This document shows positions 42,181-51,018 of a DNA stretch of 64,000 bases, piece after piece. Origin of the DNA: Caproiciproducens sp. CPB-2 (GTDB lineage Bacteria > Bacillota > Clostridia > Oscillospirales > Acutalibacteraceae); the NCBI RefSeq assembly GCF_036287215.1, contig NZ_CP142860.1, positions 2,666,001-2,730,000 on the forward strand, read 5' to 3'. Both the position numbers and the translations under genes were made by a program. The notes below the pieces were generated by a model. It saw only the letters and a program-made list of their open reading frames with translations. It did no database searches and was not told the DNA's origin. Every line of letters starts with the position of its first letter. The first letter of the stretch is position 1.

Positions 42181-42716
42181 TGTGGAATTACCAGAAGAAC
42201 CTGCAGTATCCGATCAATATCAAAAATACCAATCCGAAGCTGGCGCAGATTATCATCGCCCAGTACGGTGGTCCGGACGGAGAGCTGGCAGCCTCGCTGC
42301 GCTATTTGAGCCAGCGCTTCAGCATGCCGTATCCGGAGTTGAAAGCAATTTTGACAGATATCGGGACTGAAGAGCTCGCTCATCTGGAAATGGTCGGAAC
42401 CATTGTCCACCAGCTTACCAGAAATCTGACGGAAGAGCAGATCAAAGAAGGGGGATTCGACGCATATTTTGTGAATCATACAACCGGGGTTTACCCCGCC
42501 GATTCCAGCGGAACTCCGTTCACCGCTGCTTATTTACAGGTAAAGGGCGACCCGATCACCGATATTCACGAGGACCTTGCCGCAGATGCTGCGATTGCGA
42601 AAGAACGACTTATAAAAAAATTTATGATAGGACAAGCCGTTTCCGCCACAATCCGAATCCGTAAATTAATGGAGTCAACAATTCGCGTTTCCGATAAAAA
42701 TATAAGATTTTCGTAA
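42180..42716 (+). CDS. cotJC: Spore coat CotJC-like (manganese-catalase family) with aberrant C terminus
   Basis: 178 residues. Residues 1-~138 match CotJC closely (MWNYQKNLQYP, EQYGG-like AQYGGPDGELAASLRYL, LTDIGTEELAHLEM with metal-ligand Glu and His, and DIHEDLAADA). After that the family normally continues with a helix carrying REREVVHFxRF, including the last metal-ligand His. Here it is replaced by an unrelated Arg/Ile/Lys/Ser-rich end (...RVSDKNIRFS). No remnant of the usual end is readable in the other frames. The catalase centre would be incomplete. Probably a recombination or deletion altered the 3' end; coat assembly could still work. Confidence 0.85.
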   Translation: MWNYQKNLQYPINIKNTNPKLAQIIIAQYGGPDGELAASLRYLSQRFSMPYPELKAILTDIGTEELAHLEMVGTIVHQLTRNLTEEQIKEGGFDAYFVNHTTGVYPADSSGTPFTAAYLQVKGDPITDIHEDLAADAAIAKERLIKKFMIGQAVSATIRIRKLMESTIRVSDKNIRFS

Positions 42717-42737
42717 GAAATTTATCAAAATTTCTTA
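42714..42737 (+). terminator. AT-rich hairpin at the end of cotJC
   Basis: TAAGAAATTT (42714-42723) / AAATTTCTTA (42728-42737), perfect 10-bp stem, 4-nt loop, starting at the stop codon. There is no T-run on the plus strand, so efficiency is doubtful. A perfect 16-bp palindrome GCATCCCCGGGGATGC follows at 42811-42826. No gene is supported between 42738 and 42920. Confidence 0.45.
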
Positions 42738-42920
42738 AAACAAAAAACAGTTTCATCTGATATAATAAATCAATTGGTTAGGAACCTATCCCCGCTCAAG
42801 TCCCGCGGAAGCATCCCCGGGGATGCAATGGATTATATCGCTACAGAAATATACTCAAGAAGGGAAGTTGCAATTTGGACAACCGGAATAAATGTCAAGG
42901 CTCATATTCGTATTCTCATG

Positions 42921-43217
42921 TCATAAAACATAGCGAACTACCATGTAGCTGTTCGTTCCAGACACGAAATCACGCCGAACCGCCTCCCATGAAAAGCCCG
43001 GCAAAGCGGAAAAAGGGGAAAGCATCATGGCCACTTCGTCCAGTGTTTCGTTTTCACAGCAATGGACGCAAACCGCTACAGATTTTACCGCGTTCCGGCG
43101 CAAATAATCCGCCAGCTTTCCCGCTTCGTCTTCTCTGATCTTTCTTTCCGAGGGGTGGGCTTTCCTGTCGCTGCTCAGTGTTTTTTGCTCCGATTGCTCA
43201 ATGCGCTCAAAAGCCAT
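42921..43217 (-). CDS. Unrecognised small protein, last gene of the WG/MBL cluster
   Basis: About 98 residues from the ATG at 43217 (GGAGCT upstream). The N-terminal third is Lys/Glu/Arg-rich and hydrophilic, then comes VKSVAVCVHCCENETLDEV with three cysteines in a CxxCC pattern, and a hydrophobic end. It overlaps the membrane protein gene by about 43 bp in another frame, which fits tight packing. I do not recognise a family. It could be a shadow, but codon use and ribosome site favour a gene. Confidence 0.45.
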   Translation of the reverse strand: MAFERIEQSEQKTLSSDRKAHPSERKIREDEAGKLADYLRRNAVKSVAVCVHCCENETLDEVAMMLSPFSALPGFSWEAVRRDFVSGTNSYMVVRYVL

Positions 43218-43528
43218 GTGATAGCTCCGCCAATTAAAATCAGCCACAGTGTCATGAGAAAAGCGTGCAGTACGCTTTTGGAGTCCTGGTAGTTCACTAA
43301 AAACAGCAGAAGAAAAATGCCCGCCGCAATCAGGAACAGAATAATCCCATGCATGGTGCTGTCGGCATCAAGCACAGCCAGCCACAAAACCAAGTCTGCA
43401 ATGCCGCCGATCACCCGCCAAAAAGTGAGCGCGGAGCACCCGCGGGTACGCTGTAACCATGAATTATAATACACACCGAACGATACGACACCAATCACTG
43501 ATAAAATTGCAAGCCAGCCTTCCAGCAT
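43175..43528 (-). CDS. Small membrane protein of the WG/MBL cluster
   Basis: About 117 residues from the ATG at 43528, which has GGAGGT six bases upstream. Four hydrophobic helices are visible: LEGWLAILSVIGVVSFGVYY, the IADLVLWLAVLDAD region, GIILFLIAAGIFLLLFLV, and FLMTLWLILIGGAITWLL. It ends with a short basic tail. No family recognised. It overlaps the end of the metallo-hydrolase gene by 34 bp, so the two are probably coupled. Confidence 0.7.
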   Translation of the reverse strand: MLEGWLAILSVIGVVSFGVYYNSWLQRTRGCSALTFWRVIGGIADLVLWLAVLDADSTMHGIILFLIAAGIFLLLFLVNYQDSKSVLHAFLMTLWLILIGGAITWLLSALSNRSKKH

Positions 43529-44763
43529 TTTGATACCTCCCATCTTTCGCCATCGCGTACCATCAGGCAGTTCGGATGAAGTGCCTTGAATTGCTCCCGG
43601 TCTTGTGCTTCACAATGAATGGGAATCAGCGCTTGAGGATTGAGTACGCCAATCAACTCTTGTATGGCGTTTCGGTAAGCGTGTCCGCTGCAATGCAGGT
43701 CTGCTACCTCGATTCCATGAGTGCCGCAAAAGGCCAGCAGGTCTTTGACAGGGCGAGTTTCCCGGTATCCCTGCCATATGGAATAGATGAGCAGATTTTT
43801 TTCATCAGGGCGGCAAGCCAAATAGCTCTTTAAAAAGGGAAGCATAGAGGTTCGCACAAAAATCACCTTTTTCCCCGAAATCTTTGCAAGGCTCTCTGCG
43901 CCCAGGAGTTTACGCCGTTCAAAATAACGCTGAAAATAGGCGTATGTACGCGGCGTTTTTTCCTCGCTGGTATAATGTGCTACAAAGCGCAGGGTATTTT
44001 CCTCCCTTTGCGTGCGAACCGCCGTTAAAAACAAATCCTCGCATACAGCTCGTCCGGCGCTCTTTGCCGCCCGGTGTATCGCGCGGATTCGTTCTTCATT
44101 CGTAGAGGAACACAGGACAAACACTGTGCCCTCATATTGCTTCATCAACTCGCAGGCACGCTGCTCCACCTGGTTTTCGTTCTGCGGGGCGTTTCTGCCC
44201 TGTTTTTCTATACGGACATTGGTTCCCTCGCTGATCAGGAGATCCAGCTTTTGTCCCCCAAGCAACTGCCGGATTTGTGTGGGAATAGAGTCCGCTGCCC
44301 GGTAATCCCCGGTATAAAGCACGCTCTTCCCATCCGCCTGAACCAAAAACATATAGGCATCTGCTGCAGAATGCTCTACCCCAATCGGTGTTACCCGTAT
44401 ATCATCCAGTTGAATCGGCTGACCGCTTTTGAAATGAAGATGGATTTCCGGGCGGGGCGAACCGGTAAAGTCGGAGATCACATCCAAAATACGGTGGGTC
44501 TCTTCTCCCGAAAGAATCGGAATGCCGGGCAAAATCCGATCCGCCAGCCCACAATGATCGTTATGATGATGACTGAGAAACACCCAGTCAAACGCAGATT
44601 TGCCGCAAGTAAGTCCTTCTATTTCGATAGAATCTTCTGCTCCTTTTCCGTCAAGAGGCGGCAGGTTGGCTCCCACGTCAAACAAAATTCTGGTCTGATC
44701 GGTTCCGATTTCAATCAGGTTTCCGCCGATTTGTGCTGTTCCACGATGAATTTTTATGTACAT
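43495..44763 (-). CDS. RNase J-like metallo-beta-lactamase/beta-CASP hydrolase
   Basis: 422 residues. The metallo-beta-lactamase motif is LSHHHNDHCGL near residue 63, followed by a further motif in YTGDYRAAD, and a C-terminal HCSGHA and PIHCEA typical of beta-CASP ribonucleases. Length is shorter than RNase J (about 550) because the C-terminal dimerisation domain is missing. Similar short proteins are annotated as MBL-fold exonucleases. RNA or DNA cleavage is likely but unproven. It is the fourth gene of a minus-strand cluster. Confidence 0.85.
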   Translation of the reverse strand: MYIKIHRGTAQIGGNLIEIGTDQTRILFDVGANLPPLDGKGAEDSIEIEGLTCGKSAFDWVFLSHHHNDHCGLADRILPGIPILSGEETHRILDVISDFTGSPRPEIHLHFKSGQPIQLDDIRVTPIGVEHSAADAYMFLVQADGKSVLYTGDYRAADSIPTQIRQLLGGQKLDLLISEGTNVRIEKQGRNAPQNENQVEQRACELMKQYEGTVFVLCSSTNEERIRAIHRAAKSAGRAVCEDLFLTAVRTQREENTLRFVAHYTSEEKTPRTYAYFQRYFERRKLLGAESLAKISGKKVIFVRTSMLPFLKSYLACRPDEKNLLIYSIWQGYRETRPVKDLLAFCGTHGIEVADLHCSGHAYRNAIQELIGVLNPQALIPIHCEAQDREQFKALHPNCLMVRDGERWEVSKCWKAGLQFYQ

Positions 44764-44806
44764 TCACTACTCTCCTTTTTGTCAGCATTGCCTTTCTCCC
44801 TCAATT

Positions 44807-45253
44807 TTACGTCTGATTCGCTTCATACTGCTTTCTCATTTCCTGCTCCCGCAGGGAGGCCTTTCGGTACTCCTCTGCGAAATCCGCACCAAAGTAGCCC
44901 TGCATTTCCGTCCACAAAACCTCCGGTGTCTGGCAGGCTTGCAGAAGCAAAAATCCCTCTAACACGATCATTGCCTGCAAACAAGCCTTGCCGTGGTAAT
45001 CACCTGCTGCCAGATAACCTTCAAAGCGTTGTTCCAGTTCCGCGCCATCCAGTCCGTCCAGAATGTCCAGCAAGCAAGCCTTCATCAGCGGGTCTGTTTC
45101 CTGCTCCAGAAAAGGCTCCAGAGCTAAAAAACCGTCTGCCCGCGCCACCATAAGAAAATGGCTGAGCTTTCTTATGGTTTGCAGACATTCAGCTTTTTCT
45201 TCATGACTGCACGGCAGCCTTGCGGAAAAGTAGGATAAGTCTTTCATCAGCAA
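44807..45253 (-). CDS. MotA-like cytoplasmic domain protein, function unknown
   Basis: 148 residues, all helical, no membrane segment. The stretch FLMVARADGFLALEPFLEQETDPLMKACLLDILDGLD resembles the cytoplasmic part of the flagellar stator MotA (ARxEGxLALE, then DPxxxxxLxxxxDGxD). The pore helices of MotA are absent. The start overlaps the end of the WG-repeat gene by 7 bp. A role in flagella is unlikely without the helices; the domain may serve as a scaffold. Confidence 0.6.
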   Translation of the reverse strand: MLMKDLSYFSARLPCSHEEKAECLQTIRKLSHFLMVARADGFLALEPFLEQETDPLMKACLLDILDGLDGAELEQRFEGYLAAGDYHGKACLQAMIVLEGFLLLQACQTPEVLWTEMQGYFGADFAEEYRKASLREQEMRKQYEANQT

Positions 45254-45987
45254 GCTCCCTCCAATTTCCGAATCAAATGCATGGCTTCCCGTTTGAGCAT
45301 CGTAATGTTGGTAATGAGCCGTCCATCCCGGCAGGCCACGCCGAATTTTCGCTTGCGCTGTAGCAGCATATAATCTCCAAACCCGTGCGTACTATATCCG
45401 CATGGCTGGGCGGTCAGATGATCCTCCAATATCTCACCATCCATATCGAACAGAACCATGTATCCATCTCGAATGGCGCTGATTCCTGCATAAGGCTGAA
45501 GCCCCCCTGCATAGCGGTCAAAACAGCTATCCAGGTCAATTCTATCGAAAACAAAGGGGAGTATCGGCTCATTTTCCCTATTCACCACCCCCCATTTTCC
45601 ACGTTTGACCGCAAAATATCCATTTGAAGAAGCATAGTGACAGGCATCTTCATACACAAACGGAATTACCGTCTCTCCCAGTACATTGATATATCCGTGC
45701 AAAGCATTTTTTACAGCGTGGCTCGTTTTTGCATGGTTGGTTTTTGGAGGGTTCTTAGCACTGAACATCGGGTGGATATAGTCAAATTGCAGGGAAATCG
45801 CAAGTTCATTGGTCTCAACGTTCATCAAGCCCCATTTTCCGCCGGATTCTATCTGCAGCAAATAGAGACTTAAAAATTCATGATATAGATCAACTTCTGA
45901 ATCCGGGTAAACGTGGCTGCCGGAAAGGAACCCGCCGACAGCTTCTCCGGTCATTGTGTAAATACGGCACTCTTTTCTATGATCCAT
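45247..45987 (-). CDS. WG-repeat protein
   Basis: About 246 residues from the ATG at 45987, one base after the stop of the HTH gene. Several WG-type beta repeats are visible (GGKWGLMNVETNELAISLQFDYIHP, then YINVLGETVIPFVYEDA, then RGKWGVVNRENEPILPFVFDRID, then RKRKFGVACRDGRLI). The longer frame to 46113 overlaps the upstream gene and is not used. WG repeats form protein-interaction propellers or sheets; no enzymatic role is known. Cytoplasmic, no signal peptide. Confidence 0.8.
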   Translation of the reverse strand: MDHRKECRIYTMTGEAVGGFLSGSHVYPDSEVDLYHEFLSLYLLQIESGGKWGLMNVETNELAISLQFDYIHPMFSAKNPPKTNHAKTSHAVKNALHGYINVLGETVIPFVYEDACHYASSNGYFAVKRGKWGVVNRENEPILPFVFDRIDLDSCFDRYAGGLQPYAGISAIRDGYMVLFDMDGEILEDHLTAQPCGYSTHGFGDYMLLQRKRKFGVACRDGRLITNITMLKREAMHLIRKLEGAC

Positions 45988-45988
45988 A

Positions 45989-46477
45989 CTATCTCCTCCT
46001 AAAGGTTTCCAAGCCATAGGTGTCTGGAATCTCATAATCATAATGACCGGGTTCGCCCCAAGGGTCCGCCGGCATGTAGCGGATATGGTATCCGATTTTG
46101 AAAAGCTCGGCAAAGTCCCGCTGCCGTGTGCGGTCTGATAAAGCCGGGTAATGCTCCCGGTACCAAACCACGGGATTTGCTCCGTCCATCTCTACCATTA
46201 ATGTGCATAACCGTATGATTTTTTCAAGGTACAATTTGCGCGTTTTGTTTTCAGGAAACTGCGGCGCATGAAACTGCGTATCGGTTAAAACAAACGCCTT
46301 TCTCTTATTGGAGTAGCGGATGTGCAAGACCCCCGCCTGCTTAAGCAGCAGAATATCCCGTGAAACGGTCTTTTCGCTGACCGGCAGTAAATCGGTGATT
46401 TCTTGGAAACAAACCTCGCTGCAATACCGGAATAAATGAAAGACGGAAAGAATGCGGGAGGTCTTGGTCAATTCCAT
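45989..46477 (-). CDS. HTH regulator of the WG/MBL cluster (DeoR/WYL-like N-terminus)
   Basis: 162 residues. An N-terminal winged helix (SEVCFQEITDLLPVSEKTVSRDILLLKQAGVL) is like that of DeoR and WYL regulators, but the following ~100 residues are too short for a WYL domain and I do not recognise them. It is the first gene of the six-gene minus-strand cluster and abuts the WG-repeat gene, so it is a candidate autoregulator. Confidence 0.75.
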   Translation of the reverse strand: MELTKTSRILSVFHLFRYCSEVCFQEITDLLPVSEKTVSRDILLLKQAGVLHIRYSNKRKAFVLTDTQFHAPQFPENKTRKLYLEKIIRLCTLMVEMDGANPVVWYREHYPALSDRTRQRDFAELFKIGYHIRYMPADPWGEPGHYDYEIPDTYGLETFRRR

Positions 46478-46573
46478 GAGGTTTTCCTCCTTGCTGTTAT
46501 GAGTTTATCATACCACATTTACTAATAAAAGACATACGTATTGTCGCAAAATTTATCCTTCATTGCACAACCC

Positions 46574-47377
46574 CTACAAATATTGCTGAAGAAACTGAAG
46601 CTGCATTTTCTGTAAATCGCTGTATTCCTGACCATCATGCGCTTCAAGCTCACTCTCATGAATATGATCATAGTCTGGTATACAATCGCATTCGATTTGT
46701 TCGAAGGGATATAAAAGATATTCATTTTCCCATGTAAACACATTTTTAGCATCGCAAAGGCGTCCTGCGTTCGCGGCCACCAAATAAAGTTTTTTCGGCT
46801 CGTTTTTCAGGCGAACGACCTGTCCGACCGCGAATTTCACTCCGGCGTCTTCCTCGTAATCCGAGGGCATGCGATAATATCCGCCCCCGCCTCTCGATTC
46901 TAAACGGCTGATTAAAGCGCCGGTATAATCGAGCCGGTACTCTATGTATTCGCTCTGCTGGCTGCAAAGCTGATACAGATCCGTTTCCGGTGTGATTGGA
47001 AAAGGGGTGCTGGAACAGATGAACTGCCTGCTCCAATTTTGGCATTCCTTGATCCGCTCTTGGGTTTCTATGTCATTACTGGGATCTGAAAACAACACGC
47101 GTTTGGGATATTGCTCTTTGACCATAAACAAATAATTAACCTTGTCCTTGACAAAAACATCGAATGATTTGTTTTGATCTGCGGTGAATTCTTCTTTCAG
47201 CCGTTCGATTTGACGGGTAAGCTCCTCCTTTCCCGCCTGAACGGCAAGCTCCATCCGATCATATACTTCGCAGAAAAAAGATGAAGGATCACACCGCTCG
47301 CACATACAATCGTTGTATGCCCAAAGAAATACGGTGAATATTTTTGTGCTGTACGCCGCAAAGGGATTGTCCATCAT
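46574..47377 (-). CDS. Unrecognised protein
   Basis: About 267 residues from the ATG at 47377, which has GGAGG seven bases upstream. Features: an ERCDPSSFFCEVYDRM region, Gln/Glu-rich helices, an arginine-glycine stretch (SRGGGGYYRMP), and a C-terminal part AVGQVVRLKNEPKKLYLV that looks like a small beta-barrel. The end is acidic and Gln-rich. No family recognised. Codon use is more AT-rich than in the flanking core genes, suggesting transfer. It is divergent from the nuclease-like gene at 47536. Confidence 0.6.
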   Translation of the reverse strand: MMDNPFAAYSTKIFTVFLWAYNDCMCERCDPSSFFCEVYDRMELAVQAGKEELTRQIERLKEEFTADQNKSFDVFVKDKVNYLFMVKEQYPKRVLFSDPSNDIETQERIKECQNWSRQFICSSTPFPITPETDLYQLCSQQSEYIEYRLDYTGALISRLESRGGGGYYRMPSDYEEDAGVKFAVGQVVRLKNEPKKLYLVAANAGRLCDAKNVFTWENEYLLYPFEQIECDCIPDYDHIHESELEAHDGQEYSDLQKMQLQFLQQYL

Positions 47378-47535
47378 TTGATATCCTCCAATAGCAAAAA
47401 TCATTAGCTTTTGAAGGGAGTATACCACAGGCTGTTTCCTATCTTCAGACACACGTAATGGCGCGATACAGATTGCTTTTTTTGCAGAATATGATAAACT
47501 TTTGTCATAATATCTTACATACTGGGGTTGTTAAT

Positions 47536-48393
47536 ATGAAAAAGTTTGAGCGTTCTTTTTATCAAACGGCATGTGATCGGCGTAAAGGAATTGAGCAATT
47601 ACAGAAAATGCCTTGGTTTAGACTGCTGAAAGAAGATGTCGAACGGGGAGAGGTGTTCCCGGCTCTCCGATATGGTGGAGAAATTCACTTTTATTACCAG
47701 GGTTCGCGAATTTATGCCTTTCAAGGAAACACCAGTGGTGAGCTGCTTTTGGATAGTATGGATCAGAATGCTTATAGAAAGAGAAAAGAAGAGAGCGACT
47801 CATGGGCGAAAAAGACGAGCGGTGACTCCAGGGAACGCGCAGAACTCTCCACGCTTTACAGAAAGTTTACGCCCTATGTCCAACCGGCTCCCAGTATGGT
47901 TTTATTGGATGTTGAGGTTGGGTTCCCCTGTCTTTACATAGAAAATAAAAAAATTTATAACAATACACAGGTCGATTTGCTTTTTCTTGACAAGGACACC
48001 GGTATGCTCTACTTTATCGAAGCAAAGGATGCCGGAAATCCGGAAATCAAACGGAGATTTACGGGACAATCTGAACCCGAATTGTATAACAGCTTGAAAA
48101 TTGCAAAGCAGCTTGAAAAGTATGATGCAAATCTGGCGGCAAGAGAGGATCAAATTCTTACTGCCTATCAAGACTATTTTGATATTATGCGAGAGATTTT
48201 CGGTTGTGAGATTTATTCGGGAAAGCTTTCACTATATAAACGTACCAAACTGCTGGTTTATGGGAAGTGCAATTCTACCAATAGCCGTAAATCACTTGAG
48301 GCAATACATACAAAGCTTGGCGATGATTTAATCGTTTATGAAAACGGCCTTGATGCGGTTGATGATTTACCCGAAAAGATCACTGCCGGCTAA
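47536..48393 (+). CDS. PD-(D/E)XK nuclease-like protein, unrecognised family
   Basis: 285 residues from the ATG at 47536. The core QVDLLFLDKDTGMLYFIEAKDA matches the PD-(D/E)XK pattern: an Asp in a first strand and ExK in the next. An upstream Glu (LDVEVGF) could complete the site. The rest is mixed alpha/beta with many Tyr, Lys and Glu. AT-richer than neighbours. It might be a nuclease of a mobile or defence island, but no partner gene (methylase, helicase) is visible. The gene 46 bp downstream runs in the same direction. Confidence 0.6.
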   Translation: MKKFERSFYQTACDRRKGIEQLQKMPWFRLLKEDVERGEVFPALRYGGEIHFYYQGSRIYAFQGNTSGELLLDSMDQNAYRKRKEESDSWAKKTSGDSRERAELSTLYRKFTPYVQPAPSMVLLDVEVGFPCLYIENKKIYNNTQVDLLFLDKDTGMLYFIEAKDAGNPEIKRRFTGQSEPELYNSLKIAKQLEKYDANLAAREDQILTAYQDYFDIMREIFGCEIYSGKLSLYKRTKLLVYGKCNSTNSRKSLEAIHTKLGDDLIVYENGLDAVDDLPEKITAG

Positions 48394-48438
48394 TTTTGTA
48401 ATAAATCACAACTTCTGATAGAAAGAAGAGGTAAACGA

Positions 48439-49218
48439 ATGAATACCGCATGGATGATTCGCAATGACGGCAAGGCCTTTCCTTGCCCACAGTATATTTG
48501 CGCGAACCCCGAAAATATGGGCGAGACTTTACTTGCGGCGGAATGGCTGTATGCCAATACACGGCATGAGGAATCCCAGCAGCTTGCGCTGGAAACGATC
48601 GCAGCATGGATAACTTCTGTTTCTGTTGACGGCGATGTTATCTCTAATGCGCCTGACTCCCTTTTTCAAAAGCCCGATTGCCCCCTGTCGCAGGAATTTG
48701 TCAAAGCACACGCAGAAGAAATCAAGGCAATTCCCACAGAAAAACTGGATTTAGCCGCCTTGTGCGGCGAGGTTGCCGCTGAACTAAACCAAGAGTTTCT
48801 GCGGGCTCGCTATGGTGGTATGTATCATACGGATGCGTCAACTAAAGAAATGTTTTTCCGTATCTTTTCGGCTGGATTTGATTGGTATAGAATCATGTAT
48901 GATTTTATCACCGCTGCTAATTTCCCAATAGAATTCATTATCATTGTCCGGGGTGAGGAAAGTACTGGCGCAGAAAGCAAGCTCTGTCTTCGGTTACCGG
49001 CAGAAACATTTCTCGCGGAGCAGCCAATTCAACTTGTACCTCCGAGTCTGAGTAAACTGAAAGGCGGCGTAATGATACGTGAAATATTTGCGCATCTGTC
49101 GTATGGAAGTTCCCTCAGACACATTTCTTGGGATCTGGCGATTGGTGCAGGCGCGCTTTCCAATGCTCTGACAGTTATTTCGGATTGGGAAAATCAGCGA
49201 AGAAAACTGAATTACTGA
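48439..49218 (+). CDS. Unrecognised protein
   Basis: 259 residues, globular, no signal peptide or membrane segment. The N-terminal part (MNTAWMIRNDGKAFPCPQYICANPENMGETLLAAEWLY) and the C-terminal MIREIFAHLSYGSSLRHISWDLAIGAGALSNAL are distinctive but not familiar. Ribosome site GAAGAGG precedes the ATG. It lies in the AT-richer accessory stretch and follows the nuclease-like gene. Confidence 0.6.
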   Translation: MNTAWMIRNDGKAFPCPQYICANPENMGETLLAAEWLYANTRHEESQQLALETIAAWITSVSVDGDVISNAPDSLFQKPDCPLSQEFVKAHAEEIKAIPTEKLDLAALCGEVAAELNQEFLRARYGGMYHTDASTKEMFFRIFSAGFDWYRIMYDFITAANFPIEFIIIVRGEESTGAESKLCLRLPAETFLAEQPIQLVPPSLSKLKGGVMIREIFAHLSYGSSLRHISWDLAIGAGALSNALTVISDWENQRRKLNY

Positions 49219-49326
49219 TTCTTACAGCAACAGATCAGCAGTCATAGCAAAAAGAAACAAATATGCCTTTCCGGGCTGAGCGATGGTTCAAGCAGAGAAA
49301 ATGGCTTTCATAGAGGAGGCGCTCCG

Positions 49327-50871
49327 GTGGCAACAAAACGAGAAATTTACGAATTTGCGATCAAGTGGTTTGAAAAGTATCGCGGTGAGAAAACGACCGA
49401 GCATGAAGTCGCGGAAGGCTTTTCCGAAGAGTGCTTTTCTCTCGGCTTTGAAATGGACTGCGGACACTCTTTCAAGAATGCGTTTCCGGATGCGAATGCG
49501 TTTCAAGATTATGAGTCATTGGATAGAATGATCGGGCAAGTAGACGACATTGACCTTTTGGGTTCGGCGATTTTTTCACAGTGGAGGTATATTACCCATT
49601 GGTCTTACGGAGAATCTCTGCTTTCCGATAAAAACCGTCCGTGGTTCATTCTTGCTTTCTCCCGTTTGATCGTTCTGACCTCAGAGGACGGAGCCAGTCC
49701 GTTTGTATTTCGGGGACAAGTCCAAAAGATACGGATCGAGTCAAATAACATCGGCTTTGGCCTCTTCCCGGCGCCGTACAAGGAAGTGGAGCAGCATCTC
49801 ACCATCGCCGCCGACGGCCGGGTGTGGTTCTCCGGTTACAATTACGGTCAGGGCGGCGGGAGGTATGAACGCGGGCGCACAAAGGGTTTCAGTATCGGGC
49901 GGGACGCCGCCGCACGTATTCTGAATGCGGTCGGCGCATATTTCAGCAATGAGTATCAGACCGAATTTGCAACTGATATCGGGACTTGGGAGATGATTAT
50001 CACCAATACAGACGGAAAGCCGTATCGGTTCGAAGGCTCTCTTTGCTGCAATTTTGACGTTGACGGCGTCGATCTGTCCGATCTCATCCGCGGCACGCTG
50101 GATATGCCGGATCTATTTTTGTTTGACGGGAACTGCAAGCCGGACAGAGTGGACAGAATCGCCTTGAACTACCATCGGGTGACAAAAATCAGGCCCAAGG
50201 TGCCCATCAGCGACACAGCAGAATATTGCCTCTGGGATTATTCCGAGCAGCTGATCATCGACAGGGAGACGGAAACCATCGAGCAAACCCAGCGGGTCGG
50301 TTCCGGCTGCGTCATCTCGCACAAGTATTCTGTTCCGGGCGGCGTTTCCGACCTGCTGGATGGGCTTGATGCCGACAGCTTGTTCGAGCATATTATTGGC
50401 AACGGCCCGGATGTCGTGACAGACCCCAACGAAACGAAAGATTATGAAATTACCGCAGACTTTTATAAGCGGCCGCAACTTGTCATCCGCGGCACATACG
50501 ATAAAAACGGCCTGCCGGAAGACTGGCCGGAGCTGGCGGAGCGTATTTCCGACTTCATTCGTTTCTACGGCCTCGGTGAAAGCCTTAACCCCTCCGTGTA
50601 CGGGAAAGCAAGGCGCAAAACCGGCGACTATATTTTTTGCAGTGTTGAATTTGAAGACAGCGGCAAAAGCTATTACTACCTCACTGACGACGATACGCTT
50701 TCCGTCGGCGATCTGGTAGTTGTTCCCGTGGGAAAAGACGACCATTCCGCTGTTGTGGAAATCGTGAATATTGAGTATTTTTCGGAAGATAAGGTTCCGC
50801 TTTCGCTGGATAAAGTGAAAAGCATTCTTCGGAAATGTACGGAGGATGACTTCAAAACGCAGGAGACATAA
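49327..50871 (+). CDS. Unrecognised large cytoplasmic protein
   Basis: 514 residues from a GTG at 49327 with GGAGG upstream. Region about 1-60 is helical; 90-230 is beta-rich with WFSGYNYGQGGGRYERGR; the last ~170 residues contain two strand-rich parts, one ending SYYYLTDDDTLSVGDLVVVPVGKDDHSAVVEIVNIEYF, which resembles a small beta-barrel found at the C terminus of many hypothetical proteins. No catalytic motif seen. GC content is higher than that of the gene before it. Confidence 0.65.
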   Translation: MATKREIYEFAIKWFEKYRGEKTTEHEVAEGFSEECFSLGFEMDCGHSFKNAFPDANAFQDYESLDRMIGQVDDIDLLGSAIFSQWRYITHWSYGESLLSDKNRPWFILAFSRLIVLTSEDGASPFVFRGQVQKIRIESNNIGFGLFPAPYKEVEQHLTIAADGRVWFSGYNYGQGGGRYERGRTKGFSIGRDAAARILNAVGAYFSNEYQTEFATDIGTWEMIITNTDGKPYRFEGSLCCNFDVDGVDLSDLIRGTLDMPDLFLFDGNCKPDRVDRIALNYHRVTKIRPKVPISDTAEYCLWDYSEQLIIDRETETIEQTQRVGSGCVISHKYSVPGGVSDLLDGLDADSLFEHIIGNGPDVVTDPNETKDYEITADFYKRPQLVIRGTYDKNGLPEDWPELAERISDFIRFYGLGESLNPSVYGKARRKTGDYIFCSVEFEDSGKSYYYLTDDDTLSVGDLVVVPVGKDDHSAVVEIVNIEYFSEDKVPLSLDKVKSILRKCTEDDFKTQET

Positions 50872-51018
50872 GTAAGACACGTTGAAAACGGTAACTGCGA
50901 ACCGTAAAAAAAGGGCGGTTTCACAGTGTAGCACTTTTTCAGTTTTCAGTTTTTCGTACAATTCTTTGGGCTGTACTGTCCATAAACGCATTGTCTCACC
51001 TCGAGCAGAACAATATGG

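Noticed and set aside
42875-43138. 87-codon plus-strand ORF after cotJC
   Set aside because: It opposes the small minus-strand gene, has a Pro/Arg-rich antisense look and a TTG start with a weak site.
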